Shown piece by piece: positions 1 through 8,673 of a DNA stretch of 64,000 nucleotides (the stretch's first letter is position 1; each line of letters begins with the position of its first letter). Position numbers and translations under genes: made by a program. The stretch is from contig CAWFTJ010000008.1 in the NCBI GenBank assembly GCA_963818685.1, positions 620,001 to 684,000 of the forward strand, read 5' to 3'. The notes under the pieces were generated by a model, which worked only from the letters and a program-made list of their open reading frames with translations, ran no database searches and was not told where the DNA came from. This stretch comes from CAJCJE01 sp963818685. GTDB taxonomy: Bacteria > Actinomycetota > Actinomycetes > Mycobacteriales > Pseudonocardiaceae.

Positions 1-2
1 TC

Positions 3-542
3 ACCAGCGGCAAGTACAACCAGGCGCAACTGGTGCACTCCGCCGACGGCGGGCGCACCTGGTCGGCGCCGGTGCGGGTGAACGGCGCGCCGCAGGCCGA
101 GGCGTTCACGCCGACCGTCGCGGTCGACGCGCTCGGCACGGTCGCCGTCACCTACTACGACCTGCGCGACCTCAAGCCCGGTGACACCACAACGTTGCCG
201 ACCGCGACCTGGCTGACCACCTCGGCAGGACCGAACTCCGCGTTCGGCGGCGAGCGGCAGCTCGGCCCGGTGTTCGACCTGCTCCGCGCGCCCAACGCGG
301 GCGGCTTCTTCCTCGGCGACTATGAGGGTCTCGTCGGGCAGGGCGACGCGGTCCAGCCACTGTTCGTCGGCACGACCGGCACCAGCGGGCCGGCCAGCTC
401 GGCCGGTTTCTCCGGCCTGGTGCCCGTGCGCGGCTGGTCGTCTGCCACGTCGTCGGTGACGGCAGTGGCACACGGCGTCGCGGCAAAGGCTGGCGCGGCA
501 AAGGCTGATGCCAACACGCGGGCGGGGCGGGTGCGCAGGTAG
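3..542 (+). CDS. Secreted BNR/Asp-box repeat protein, C-terminal part (5' end outside window)
   Basis: The reading frame is open from the first bases of the window to a TAG stop, so this is the last 179 residues of a longer protein. It contains an Asp-box, SADGGRTW, about 12 residues in, followed by strand-rich sequence such as VAVTYYDLRD, typical of BNR beta-propellers of the sialidase or exo-glycosidase kind. The last ~30 residues are Ala/Arg rich and look like a disordered tail. Catalytic residues are not in view, so enzyme activity cannot be assigned. The GTG at 33 is most likely an internal valine. Confidence 0.7.
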   Translation, partial: TSGKYNQAQLVHSADGGRTWSAPVRVNGAPQAEAFTPTVAVDALGTVAVTYYDLRDLKPGDTTTLPTATWLTTSAGPNSAFGGERQLGPVFDLLRAPNAGGFFLGDYEGLVGQGDAVQPLFVGTTGTSGPASSAGFSGLVPVRGWSSATSSVTAVAHGVAAKAGAAKADANTRAGRVRR

Positions 543-643
543 TCGAGATCGTCAGCAGGCTCGGGCCGGGCCACCGTGTGCAGCCTCGTGATCCGGTGGT
601 CCGGCCCGCGCGACGCGGCGAAGCGCCGCTCGTCGGACTGTGG

Positions 644-1963
644 TCAGTCGCCTTCCGTGGCCAACTCGGGCTCCTGCCGGGGCATGGCCACCAGGGCGAT
701 CATGGCCAGCACGCAGCAACCCACGATGTAGACGCTGATCCACGTGCTGCTGCCGGTGCTGCCCAGGATCGCGGTGGCGATCAGCGGTGCCGGGCCACCG
801 GCGATGACCGAGGCGAACTGATAACCGAGGCTGGCGCCGGAGTAGCGCACGTTCGTGCCGAACCGTTCCGCGATCAGCGCGGCCTGCGGCCCGTACTGCA
901 TGTCGTGGAAGACCAACGACACCACGATGCCGACGAGCACCAGCCATGCGGCTTTGGTGTTGAGCAGGCCGAAGTACGGGAAGGCGAACAGCGCCGTGCA
1001 GACGATGCCGATGCCGTACATGAGCCTGCGTCCGATCAGGTCGGACAGCCAGCCGAACAGCGGCACGCTGATCAGGCCGACCGCTGCCGCGACCATGGTG
1101 TCGGCGAGCAGGTCGCCCTGGGCGAGCTTGAGATGTTTCGTGCCGTAGGTGAGTACGAACGTGACGAACAGGTAGAACGGCGCCTGCTCGGACATGCGCA
1201 CGAACGCCCCGCACAGGATCGCCCTCGGCTGCTCCTTGATCACCTGCCAGACCGGCAGCCGGACCACCTGACGCGCCTCGCGCACCGCGCGGAAGGCTGG
1301 CGATTCCAACACGCGCAACCGCACATACAGGCCGATGCCCACGAGGACGATGCTGACCAGGAACGGAATCCGCCAACCCCAGCCGTCGAACCCGCCGCCG
1401 GCGAGCGATTCGATCAGCTTGACCGCGCCGGTGGACAGCAACAGTCCGATCGGCACGCCCAGCTGCGGCCAGCTGGTGATCAGACCGCGGCGGTGCGGCC
1501 TGCCCCATTCCATGGACAGCAGCACCGAGCCGCCCCACTCGCCGCCGACGCCGATGCCCTGCGCGACGCGCAGGATCACCAGCAGCACCGGCGCTGCCGC
1601 GCCGAGCGTGCCGTAACCGGGCAGGCAACCGATCAGGAACGTGCCGATGCCCATCAACAGCAGCGTCGTGATCAGCGTGGTCTTGCGGCCGATCCGGTCA
1701 CCGAAGTGGCCGAAGATCGCCGCACCGATCGGCCGGCAGGCGAAGCCAACGAACTGGGTCGCGAAGGACGCCAGCACGCCGGCGATCGCCGAGTCGCCGG
1801 GAAAGAACAGCTTCGGGAAGATCAGCGCGGCCGCGGTGCCGTAGAGGAAGAAGTCGTACCACTCGATTGACGTGCCGACTGTGCTGGCGACCACCGCCCG
1901 TCTGCGCTGGCTCCCGCTGTCGGCTGCTGAGCTGGTCACGGTGTCCGGTAAGCGTGTGCCCAT
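644..1963 (-). CDS. MFS transporter, metabolite:H+ symporter (MHS) family
   Basis: A 439-residue, 12-helix integral membrane protein. The N-terminal sequence GTSIEWYDFFLYGTAAAL and the later FGHFGDRIGRKTT and RVAQGIGVGGEWGG are hallmarks of the MHS subfamily, which includes alpha-ketoglutarate, shikimate, citrate and proline/betaine permeases that take up organic acids or zwitterions with protons. The ATG at 1963 is chosen because GGAGG lies 8 bases upstream; an in-frame codon further out at 2005 lacks this. The substrate cannot be read from sequence. No catabolic partner gene is adjacent. Confidence 0.88.
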   Translation of the reverse strand: MGTRLPDTVTSSAADSGSQRRRAVVASTVGTSIEWYDFFLYGTAAALIFPKLFFPGDSAIAGVLASFATQFVGFACRPIGAAIFGHFGDRIGRKTTLITTLLLMGIGTFLIGCLPGYGTLGAAAPVLLVILRVAQGIGVGGEWGGSVLLSMEWGRPHRRGLITSWPQLGVPIGLLLSTGAVKLIESLAGGGFDGWGWRIPFLVSIVLVGIGLYVRLRVLESPAFRAVREARQVVRLPVWQVIKEQPRAILCGAFVRMSEQAPFYLFVTFVLTYGTKHLKLAQGDLLADTMVAAAVGLISVPLFGWLSDLIGRRLMYGIGIVCTALFAFPYFGLLNTKAAWLVLVGIVVSLVFHDMQYGPQAALIAERFGTNVRYSGASLGYQFASVIAGGPAPLIATAILGSTGSSTWISVYIVGCCVLAMIALVAMPRQEPELATEGD

Positions 1964-2087
1964 GCGGTGCCTCCGCTCCGCAGACAACGGTGGTCGCGAC
2001 ACCATACATCAATCTTTAAAGATGTCGATCAGAATTCAAGGAAAAATAGGAATCCAATTCTTTTCCGACTCTTCCCCGGTACCTCAT

Positions 2088-3716
2088 TCAGCCGCAGCCG
2101 GGCTGGCAGGTGCGCCGCACGAGCGCGTCCAGGAACACCGAGACGATGTCCTGGGCGGTGTCCACCTGGTACGCCTTGCCACCGGTGGCCGCCGCGAGCT
2201 GGTTCAGCGCGTCCATGTCGGCCGCCGGTCCGATGCCGACGGCGATCAGCGGCAGCGGATGCGCGGGATTGGCCAGCGCACGGAGCTGTTGCAGGGTAGT
2301 CGGCAGATCGGGGCCGTGATCGGTGTCGTTGGCCCCGTCCGTCATCAGCACGACGGCGTCGACCTTGGTGGGATCGTAGCCGTTCAGCACGTCCTGGTAG
2401 GCGGCGAGCGCGGTGCTGTACAGCGCGGTCCCGCCGTGCACCACCGAGGGCAGCACGCCGATGGCCTGCTGGAGCGCGGCGCGGCGGGTCACGCCGTTCG
2501 TCGGCTGGCCGAGCGGGCCGAGCGGCACCACTTCCTGCCAGTCGTTGGGCGGCGCCAGCTGGTTGGAGAATTCCCACAACCCGATCTCGCTGCTGTCCGG
2601 GAACTGGGCGAGGCCGACATTGGTGGCGTCGCGGACGATCTCCGCCTTGGTCTCGCCGTTCGGGCTGGTCTCCCCTATCGACCCGGACACGTCGACCACG
2701 GCCAGGAAGCGGGTGTCGAGGTTGACCGCGACCCAGGTGCGCAACAGCGTGGTCACCGCGACGGTCGGCGGATAGCGCCGCGCGTCGGCGGTGGTCGTGT
2801 CCCCGAAACCGGCGCCGGCCACCAACGACGCGGTGTGCGCGGACCGCAGCGCGCTCTCGAACCGCGCGACCGCGTCCGCTGTGCCGCCGAGGTCCGCGCG
2901 GGACACGACGGTGACCACCGGATAGTCGAACAGGAACGTGCCTTCCCGTGGAGTCATCGCGACGAACTTCGTCGAACCGCCGTGCTGGTTGGCCTGGTTG
3001 ACGGCCTGCTCGGACGCGGTGAACACATGCGCGCCCGCGTTGCTGAACTGGCCGGCGATGTCGGTGACGGCGAGCGGGCCGAGCCGCACGAGCAGGCCGG
3101 CCAGCTGCGTCGACGGCGCGTTCATCGGTTCGCCCAGCACCGATTCGAGCATCAGGACGCTGGTAAGGCCCTCGGTGGTGGTGGTCGGATTGCCGATCAC
3201 GCCGGGCAGCGCGCCGCCGGCCAGCGCCTGCCAACTTGGTTTGGTCGCGGGCCAACCGATCGTGCGCGCGAACGATTCCGGCGCGGCCAGCACCAGCGGT
3301 GTCGTCGCGAGCGAGGCACCGACCTCCAGTTTCGGCGCGAACGAGCCCATGGTGCTGGCCTGCGCGTTGACCTCGCGGGCCCATAGCGACGAGTCGGGAA
3401 TCCAGACAGCCGGTGGCGCGATCTGCTCGGTGGGCAGCTCACCCGCGGCTTCGGCCGAACTCTCCGCGTTCACGGTGACGTGCACGCATTGGTTGTCCGC
3501 GACCGGGTTCGTGCCGTTGAACTCGTTCGCCACCGTGGTCACGATCGGCGCGACGGCCGGTGCCGCGGTCACCTCGACGCTGAGCTGCCCCGTGCAACCG
3601 CCCGTCTCGCCGCGGATCACCGTGATCGTGGTCGCCGCCGCGGTTCCGGCCACGGCGAGGATGGCGAGGGCGATGAGACCTGCCTTGAGATGCCGCCGCT
3701 TCCGATGGTGAGCCAT
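2088..3716 (-). CDS. Membrane-anchored substrate-binding / von Willebrand factor A domain protein
   Basis: A 542-residue protein with a basic start and one membrane anchor at about 11-31. Residues ~45-310 resemble a periplasmic binding-protein fold (ESFARTIGWPATKPSWQAL is typical), and residues ~335-530 are a VWA domain. The MIDAS motif DVSGS is intact at 342-346, and a later MTDGANDTD supplies the second metal-binding loop. The fusion is common in actinobacteria and acts outside the membrane; partners are unknown. The protein ends with a Cys-rich QPGCG tail. It appears monocistronic, facing the MHS transporter gene in the same direction with a ~125 bp gap. Confidence 0.82.
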   Translation of the reverse strand: MAHHRKRRHLKAGLIALAILAVAGTAAATTITVIRGETGGCTGQLSVEVTAAPAVAPIVTTVANEFNGTNPVADNQCVHVTVNAESSAEAAGELPTEQIAPPAVWIPDSSLWAREVNAQASTMGSFAPKLEVGASLATTPLVLAAPESFARTIGWPATKPSWQALAGGALPGVIGNPTTTTEGLTSVLMLESVLGEPMNAPSTQLAGLLVRLGPLAVTDIAGQFSNAGAHVFTASEQAVNQANQHGGSTKFVAMTPREGTFLFDYPVVTVVSRADLGGTADAVARFESALRSAHTASLVAGAGFGDTTTADARRYPPTVAVTTLLRTWVAVNLDTRFLAVVDVSGSIGETSPNGETKAEIVRDATNVGLAQFPDSSEIGLWEFSNQLAPPNDWQEVVPLGPLGQPTNGVTRRAALQQAIGVLPSVVHGGTALYSTALAAYQDVLNGYDPTKVDAVVLMTDGANDTDHGPDLPTTLQQLRALANPAHPLPLIAVGIGPAADMDALNQLAAATGGKAYQVDTAQDIVSVFLDALVRRTCQPGCG

Positions 3717-3972
3717 GCGTCATCGCCACCTGTCCGGTACGGATCGCCCGAACACCGGCCGCCTCCCGCCCGCTCGCCGGAGGTGCTGCCCTGCTGCCCG
3801 GCATCGGGCAGCGGCGTGCGGCGGTCCACGCCTGCTTTCGTTATCGCGTGCGACCCTTCCGACGTAACGTAACCAGTCCCCACTGCCGTCGGTATGCGCC
3901 ATCAGCACGCGACGCGCTACGACGACCGGCGCAGCGTCACCTTTCCGCGGTTGGATTGAGCACAATGAGCTG

Positions 3973-4845
3973 ATGAGTGTCATCAGGCTTCCTCCTGGCC
4001 GTGCTGACCGCCTGCGCGCGGCGTCATTCACCTATCCGGAGGTCGGCCGGACCGCAGGTCGGCTTCCAGCCGGATATCGGATCACCAACGCCGTACGAAC
4101 GCTGCCGCCGGGCACGGACTTCGACGAGGCCGCCCGATCACTGTTGAGCTGGCGGGTGCACCAACGGGCAGGCTTGCGCGTCGCAGCCTCGAACCCACAG
4201 GTCGTCGAAGCCGCCGTGGTGCGGTTGCGCATCGGGATCGGCAGGCTGGGCCTGGTCGCACCGTGCCGCGTGGTCTTCGTTGTCAACGAAGACCACCGGC
4301 GCGGGTTCGCGTACGGCACGTTGCCAGGACACCCCGAGTGCGGCGAGGAATTCTTCCGGATCGAGCGGGTCAACGACACGGTCACCTTCGCCATCACGGC
4401 ATTCTCCCGACCGGCGAGCCGGCTGGCCACGCTCGCCGGCCCGCTTGGCTCGTTCATCCAGGACCGGATGACCCAGCGGTATCTACGCGCAGATAGACCC
4501 ACATTGACATCCGGCCACCAGCGTGCCGTCGTCATCCATCCACAATGGATTCAAGCAGTGCCGAGGCCAACTCGTCGGCCGGGCGGACCCACTGGTGGCG
4601 CAGGGTGCGGAACAAGGCGGCGGCCCGTACTCCCGGCCAGTCCGCCGGCAGCAGTGCCATCGACAGCACCGGATCACGACGGATCAGCAGCAACCACTCC
4701 GCGCCCAACCGGACCCGCCAGGACAGTTCGTCGAACTCGTCGAAGGCCCTGTCGGTCCACCGCAGGAGGAACTGGTGGTATCCGGCGGCGATCTCGGTCA
4801 GGTCCCAGGCTTCCCGAGCGATCCGAGCGGGATCGGTCCACATGA
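3973..4845 (+). CDS. DUF1990 family protein with abnormal C-terminal read-through
   Basis: Residues 1 to about 175 match the DUF1990 family: FTYPEVGRTAG near the N-terminus, GTDFDEAARSLLSWRVHQRAG, the central YGTLPGHPECGEEFF and a final SRPASRLATLAGPLG. Members are normally about 170-180 residues long with unknown function. Here the frame does not stop at the expected end near 4500; it continues for about 115 Arg/Pro/Thr-rich residues that are antisense to the PaaX-type gene. A one-base shift near 4490 would reach a TAG, so the real protein probably ends there. ATG 3973 follows an immediately preceding out-of-frame ATG/TGA. Confidence 0.62.
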   Translation: MSVIRLPPGRADRLRAASFTYPEVGRTAGRLPAGYRITNAVRTLPPGTDFDEAARSLLSWRVHQRAGLRVAASNPQVVEAAVVRLRIGIGRLGLVAPCRVVFVVNEDHRRGFAYGTLPGHPECGEEFFRIERVNDTVTFAITAFSRPASRLATLAGPLGSFIQDRMTQRYLRADRPTLTSGHQRAVVIHPQWIQAVPRPTRRPGGPTGGAGCGTRRRPVLPASPPAAVPSTAPDHDGSAATTPRPTGPARTVRRTRRRPCRSTAGGTGGIRRRSRSGPRLPERSERDRST

Positions 4846-5365
4846 ACGCCTCGGCTCGGAACACCTCGGCGTGATCGAGGAGGTCGAGTTCGGCCAGTGC
4901 GGGCGAGATGTCCGTGGCCGAGGTCGAGACCCACAGGCCGCTGCGCAACGGCCCGAAACCGAACCAGCCCAACCGGGTCCGCAGGGCATGCCGATCCGCA
5001 CGTCGAGTCTCCGGCATCGAGAACGTCAGCAGCGTCCACCGGCCGTCCCAGTGCCGATCGACCACGTCGCCATCGAGCTTGCGCTGACCGTCGCGCAGCA
5101 CAGTGGACCCGTGCTCGGTCAGTGCGAGAAACGCCTGGCGGCCTCTGCGTACCGTACGGAGAAGACCACGTCGCCCCATCCGGCTCACCGTCGCCCTGGT
5201 CGCGTGTTCGCCGACGCCGAGGCGCCCGAGCGCGGTGATGAGGCCACTGGTCGACACGGCTATCCCGCGATCAAGCACGTGGTCGCCGAACAAGGTGAGC
5301 ACCAGCGTCTCGGGCCGCACGGCCAACGCCGCTTCGGCTGCGCGAGAGTCAACGACCGCCGACAT
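4532..5365 (-). CDS. PaaX family transcriptional regulator
   Basis: A 277-residue protein with the PaaX layout: an N-terminal winged helix (~15-85, LTLFGDHVLDRG, followed by LGVGEHATRATVSRMGRRGLL), a central domain with HWDGRWTLLTFSMPE, and a C-terminal effector region (RWTDRAFDEFDELSWRVR). In the founding case PaaX represses phenylacetate degradation genes and responds to phenylacetyl-CoA; many actinomycete paralogues have unknown targets. No paa genes are nearby. ATG 5365 is preferred because AGGAG sits five bases upstream; two GTG codons lie directly before it. Confidence 0.88.
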   Translation of the reverse strand: MSAVVDSRAAEAALAVRPETLVLTLFGDHVLDRGIAVSTSGLITALGRLGVGEHATRATVSRMGRRGLLRTVRRGRQAFLALTEHGSTVLRDGQRKLDGDVVDRHWDGRWTLLTFSMPETRRADRHALRTRLGWFGFGPLRSGLWVSTSATDISPALAELDLLDHAEVFRAEAFMWTDPARIAREAWDLTEIAAGYHQFLLRWTDRAFDEFDELSWRVRLGAEWLLLIRRDPVLSMALLPADWPGVRAAALFRTLRHQWVRPADELASALLESIVDG

Positions 5366-5436
5366 CACCACTCCTCACCACTTCTCCCACCGGACGCACC
5401 ACCACAACCTACCGTCGAAAATTTCGCCAGACATCT

Positions 5437-5675
5437 GACGACCGTCACAAATAAGTATAAGTAAGTTTCACACAGGACCCAGATCTCGCGGGAGAACGCC
5501 TCGACCTTCGACACACCAACGAACATCCGGCAGCACAACTGCTCCATCGCAGCACACACATGCTCTCGCACCCGATATCGGAATTACCCGACCAGCCATC
5601 CGACAACGTCCTCTTCCTCCAACGTCCGCTCAACATCGGCAGATCTTTGACGGTCGTCACGAGGATGCCTATCGT
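5437..5675 (+). promoter_or_regulatory. Intergenic control region with candidate promoter for the esterase gene
   Basis: The 344 bp between the divergent PaaX-type and esterase genes are AT-richer than their surroundings. TTGACG at 5647-5652, a 17-base spacer and TATCGT at 5670-5675 form a plausible sigma-70-type promoter about 35 bases before the esterase start. The sequence GACGACCGTC at about 5437 recurs in reverse orientation overlapping this -35 element, an inverted pair that could bind a regulator. These are visual matches only. Confidence 0.4.
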
Positions 5676-5709
5676 CGCCCTATCCGGAATCCCCGACCGG
5701 AGGTCAACG

Positions 5710-7005
5710 ATGACTGGAATCAGAACAGCATTCGTGGCACTCGCCAGCACCCTGCTCGTCGCCACCGTCGGACTCGTGTCCGCGCCGCAGGCATCCGCCG
5801 CGCCCCAGGCGCCCGCCGCCGCGCTGACGGAGGTGACCAACTTCGGCGACAACCCGGGTGGCATGCGCATGTACATCTACGTGCCGGACTCCCACCCAGC
5901 CAACCCCGCGATCGTGGTCGCCATGCACGGCTGCGGCGGCTCCGGCCCCGGCTTCTACGCAAGCAGCGAATTCGCCTCGCTCGCCGACCGGTACGGATTC
6001 ATGGTCATCTATCCGAGCGCCGAACAACAGGCCGGGTTCGGGAACTGCTTCGACACCTGGTCCGACGCTGCCAAACACCGTGGCGGCGGCAGCGACCCCG
6101 TTTCGATCGCCTCCATGGTGACCTACGCCGAACAACACTACAGCGGCGACCTGAACAGGGTCTTCGCCACCGGATCGTCCTCCGGCGGCATGATGACCAA
6201 CGAGATGCTCGCCCTCTACCCGGACGTGTTCAAGGCCGGCGCGGCATTCATGGGCGTGCCCTTCGACTGCTTCGCCAACGCCGCCGACTACCCGCCAGGG
6301 AGCAGCAAGTGCACCGGCGGCACGATGAACCGGACCCCGCAGGAGTGGGGCGACGACGTCCGGCAGGCATATCCCGGCTACACCGGCCCCCGCCCACGGG
6401 TCCAACTGTGGCACGGCACCGCCGACCCGCTCGTGCCGTACTCGCTGCTACAGGAAGAAATCAAGCAGTGGACCAACGTGTTCGGGCTCAGCCAGACACC
6501 GACGTCCACAGACACCCCGCAGCCCGGCTGGAACCGCAGTCGCTACGCCGACGCCTCCGGAACCGTCCAGGTGGAGGCATACAGCATCCAAGGCGCCGGG
6601 CACATCCTGCCGGAAGCCGGCATGGCCGCCTACGCCATCGACTTCTTCGGCCTTACCGGCTCCACCAACCCGCCACCGCCCGGTTCGGGCTCGTGCGGCG
6701 TCACCACCACCGTGAGCGCCTGGAACAGCGGCCTGACCGAGAACATCACCATCACCAACACCGGCACCACAGCGATCAACGGCTGGTCCCTGGCTTTCAC
6801 CCTCCCCGGTGGACAGACCATCACCTCCGGGTGGAACGCCACCTACTCGCCGTCCTCGGGGCAGGTGACCGCCCATGACGTCACCTACAACGCCGCGATC
6901 GCGCCGAACGGCTCGGTCACCATCGGCTTCCAAGCCACCCACACCGGCGACACGGCCAAGCCCACGTCCTTCACCCTCAACGGCATGTCCTGTTCCCTGT
7001 CCTGA
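5710..7005 (+). CDS. Secreted PHB-depolymerase/acetylxylan-esterase-like enzyme (CE1 type) with CBM2
   Basis: A 431-residue secreted enzyme. Residues 1-32 are a Sec signal peptide ending APQASA. Residues ~40-315 form an alpha/beta hydrolase of the PHB depolymerase/CE1 family: oxyanion loop MHGCGGSGPG, nucleophile elbow GSSSG with Ser157, acid in HGTADPLVPY (Asp239) and histidine in GAGHILP (His298). A PPPPGSGS linker leads to a C-terminal cellulose-binding CBM2 with paired cysteines (about 329 and 428). This layout suggests deacetylation of xylan on plant cell walls rather than intracellular PHB turnover. ATG 5710 has GGAGG 8 bases upstream. Monocistronic. Confidence 0.88.
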   Translation: MTGIRTAFVALASTLLVATVGLVSAPQASAAPQAPAAALTEVTNFGDNPGGMRMYIYVPDSHPANPAIVVAMHGCGGSGPGFYASSEFASLADRYGFMVIYPSAEQQAGFGNCFDTWSDAAKHRGGGSDPVSIASMVTYAEQHYSGDLNRVFATGSSSGGMMTNEMLALYPDVFKAGAAFMGVPFDCFANAADYPPGSSKCTGGTMNRTPQEWGDDVRQAYPGYTGPRPRVQLWHGTADPLVPYSLLQEEIKQWTNVFGLSQTPTSTDTPQPGWNRSRYADASGTVQVEAYSIQGAGHILPEAGMAAYAIDFFGLTGSTNPPPPGSGSCGVTTTVSAWNSGLTENITITNTGTTAINGWSLAFTLPGGQTITSGWNATYSPSSGQVTAHDVTYNAAIAPNGSVTIGFQATHTGDTAKPTSFTLNGMSCSLS

Positions 7006-7023
7006 CCACACGACGACGCAGCA

Positions 7024-7060
7024 GAGCGTGGCCGGCGTTCCCGCCTGGCCGGCCACGCTC
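7024..7060. terminator. Bidirectional hairpin terminator
   Basis: Perfect 13-bp inverted repeat: GAGCGTGGCCGGC at 7024-7036 and GCCGGCCACGCTC at 7048-7060, with an 11-base loop. It lies between the convergent esterase and NmrA-like genes and touches the stop codon of the latter, so it can serve both. There is no T-run, as is usual in high-GC actinobacteria. Confidence 0.75.
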
Positions 7061-7907
7061 AGCGGAAGTCGTCCGCATGACCGACGGCCCACTGGGCGTA
7101 GGTGTGGGCGGGCGCGCCGGTGATCTTTTCAACGATGGCGGAGGTCAGGGCCGGGACGCTGGAGGCGGCGGCCCACTGGCTCACGATCGCCTCGGCCACG
7201 ACCGGAGGCATCGTCCTGCCGATTTCCGCGCGAGCCTGCTCCTCGGAGACGTGTTCGATCCGGATGGGACGGTCGATCGCCTCGCCGATATGCTCGACCT
7301 GGCGTTGCAGGGTCAGGGATTCGGCCCCGTAGACGGTGTAGGCCTGGTGCGAGTGACCCGGTTCGATCAGGGCGGTCACCGCGAGCGCCGCGATGTCCTT
7401 CTCGTGCACCGGCGCCGACTGTGCCAGTGGATAGGGCAGCCGGACGACGTTGTCGGTGCGGATCGAGTCGGCCCACCAGGTGCGGGTGTTGGTGGCGAAG
7501 CTTCCCGGCCTGAGAAACGTCCAGTCCAGACCGGACCGTTGGATGGCCTGCTCGATCGTGCGGTTCAGGAGGGGGACCGAGTGGTCGGCGTCGGGGTTCA
7601 GAACCGACACCGATGAGAGCAGGACCACCTGTCGAATCCCCGCGGCCGCAGCCGTCGCAACGACCTTCTCGATGTCGTAGGGCCGCTGGGGGTTGAGCAT
7701 TCCGTAGAGGAACATCTTGTCGGCACCGTCGAGCACCGCAGGCAGCGTCTCCGGACGATCGAGGTCGGCGCGGGCAGCTTCCAGCCCGGGTGCCAGGCCC
7801 GCAGCTGAATTTCTCGTGACTGCTCTGACGTGCTCGCCGGCGGCCAGCAGGCCATCGGCCACGTGACGGCCCACATTACCTCGGGCGCCGAAGACGACTA
7901 CCACCAT
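7059..7907 (-). CDS. NmrA-like NAD(P)-binding protein (atypical SDR)
   Basis: A 282-residue protein beginning MVVVVFGARGNVGRHVAD, a GxxGxxG dinucleotide-binding loop of the NmrA / SDR-a5 type. It continues with RAVTRNSA (adenine ribose side), QVVLLSSVSV and DWTFLRPGSFATN, all as in the QOR2-like NmrA group. These proteins are NAD(P)H-dependent reductases or redox sensors; the catalytic Tyr-x3-Lys of classical SDRs is absent. The much longer open frame upstream is rejected because GGGAGG sits 8 bases before the ATG at 7907. A large inverted repeat lies 63-115 bases upstream and probably controls it. Confidence 0.82.
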   Translation of the reverse strand: MVVVVFGARGNVGRHVADGLLAAGEHVRAVTRNSAAGLAPGLEAARADLDRPETLPAVLDGADKMFLYGMLNPQRPYDIEKVVATAAAAGIRQVVLLSSVSVLNPDADHSVPLLNRTIEQAIQRSGLDWTFLRPGSFATNTRTWWADSIRTDNVVRLPYPLAQSAPVHEKDIAALAVTALIEPGHSHQAYTVYGAESLTLQRQVEHIGEAIDRPIRIEHVSEEQARAEIGRTMPPVVAEAIVSQWAAASSVPALTSAIVEKITGAPAHTYAQWAVGHADDFR

Positions 7908-7969
7908 GACGAGACCTCCCGTTGGTCGTGCACGTGAACTGCCGCGTAGTCGGCGACTCTCCAGCAGGT

Positions 7970-8022
7970 GATGGGACCCTTGTCTCATCACCGTATCAGA
8001 ATGATAGGACAAGAGTCCCATC
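7970..8022. promoter_or_regulatory. Long inverted repeat (candidate operator) upstream of the NmrA-like gene
   Basis: Two 21-base arms, 7970-7990 and about 8002-8022, are inverted copies with three mismatches and an ~11-base spacer; the outer 15 bases (GATGGGAC and CTTGTC on the left arm) differ at one position. The repeat includes TATCA/TGATA elements that could form a -10. HxlR, TetR or MarR regulators often use such sites beside NmrA-like genes, but no regulator gene is adjacent. Confidence 0.55.
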
Positions 8023-8062
8023 ACATCCGCCCATGCCGCTGACGCGTGTCGGCGTGAGTGCG

Positions 8063-8350
8063 CTACTGGCTGAGCGTGAACAGCAGTTCGCTGAGTTCGA
8101 CGGGCATGGTGATCATGCAGTCGTGGCCGGTCGGCAGTTCCCACACCCGGCTGACTGGGCCGCCCGGACAGTCCACACAGCAGCGGGTTAGCATGGTGCT
8201 CGGCCATGTCTGCGATCGGGCTCGACAGTCTGGTGTCCGTCCACTCGCGATCCACATACCCGACGCACTCGGTGCGCGTCGCTGGCCCGAGACGGCCTAC
8301 CAGCCAGGCGGAACGCCGATGAACTCCAGCTACGGCGAATGTCGGCCCTC
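8063..8350 (-). pseudogene. Remnant of an alpha/beta hydrolase gene
   Basis: The minus-strand frame ending at 8063 closes with WELPTGHDCMITMPVELSEL, which matches the C-terminus of small alpha/beta hydrolases, where GHDCMIT carries the catalytic histidine. Upstream the frame is broken and no nucleophile elbow or start was found. I read it as the decayed 3' part of a hydrolase gene. The left boundary is the stop codon; the right boundary is a guess. Confidence 0.45.
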
Positions 8351-8359
8351 ATCATGATT

Positions 8360-8511
8360 TCGTCCTTTGTGGATTTCAGAGGCGGAGCTGGTGGTGCAGG
8401 GCACTTCGTCGCCGTCGAACACGGCGAACTCGCGGTTGTCCACAATTTGATCATGTTCTCGTAGAAGTCCACGGTCGCGCGGCCCTTCCGCCGCGGCTGA
8501 CGCGACGCCAT
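8360..8511 (-). pseudogene. Remnant of a SnoaL/NTF2-like gene (frameshifted)
   Basis: From about 8511 the minus strand reads TVDFYENMIKL and then, one frame over, VDNREFAVFDGDEV. Joined, this resembles a small NTF2-like/SnoaL protein segment, but neither frame is long enough to be a gene. It lies directly beside the hydrolase remnant, so the stretch 8060-8570 looks like a decaying two-gene segment. Confidence 0.3.
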
Positions 8512-8673
8512 GCGCGGGGTCCCTGCCTCGACCGGCTGGCCCCACCTGCCACGACCGGACGTCGACTACTCCACCATTTGGCCGCTGTTCATCGGGTTGT
8601 CCGACGCGTAGCTTTTCTCTCGTTTGTCGGGGACAACCACCACAATCACACAGGTGCACAGGGGGGGGAATCC

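Noticed and set aside
578..1870. 430-residue plus-strand frame opposite the MHS transporter
   Set aside because: Arg/Asp/Gln-rich antisense shadow; the minus strand encodes a clear transporter.
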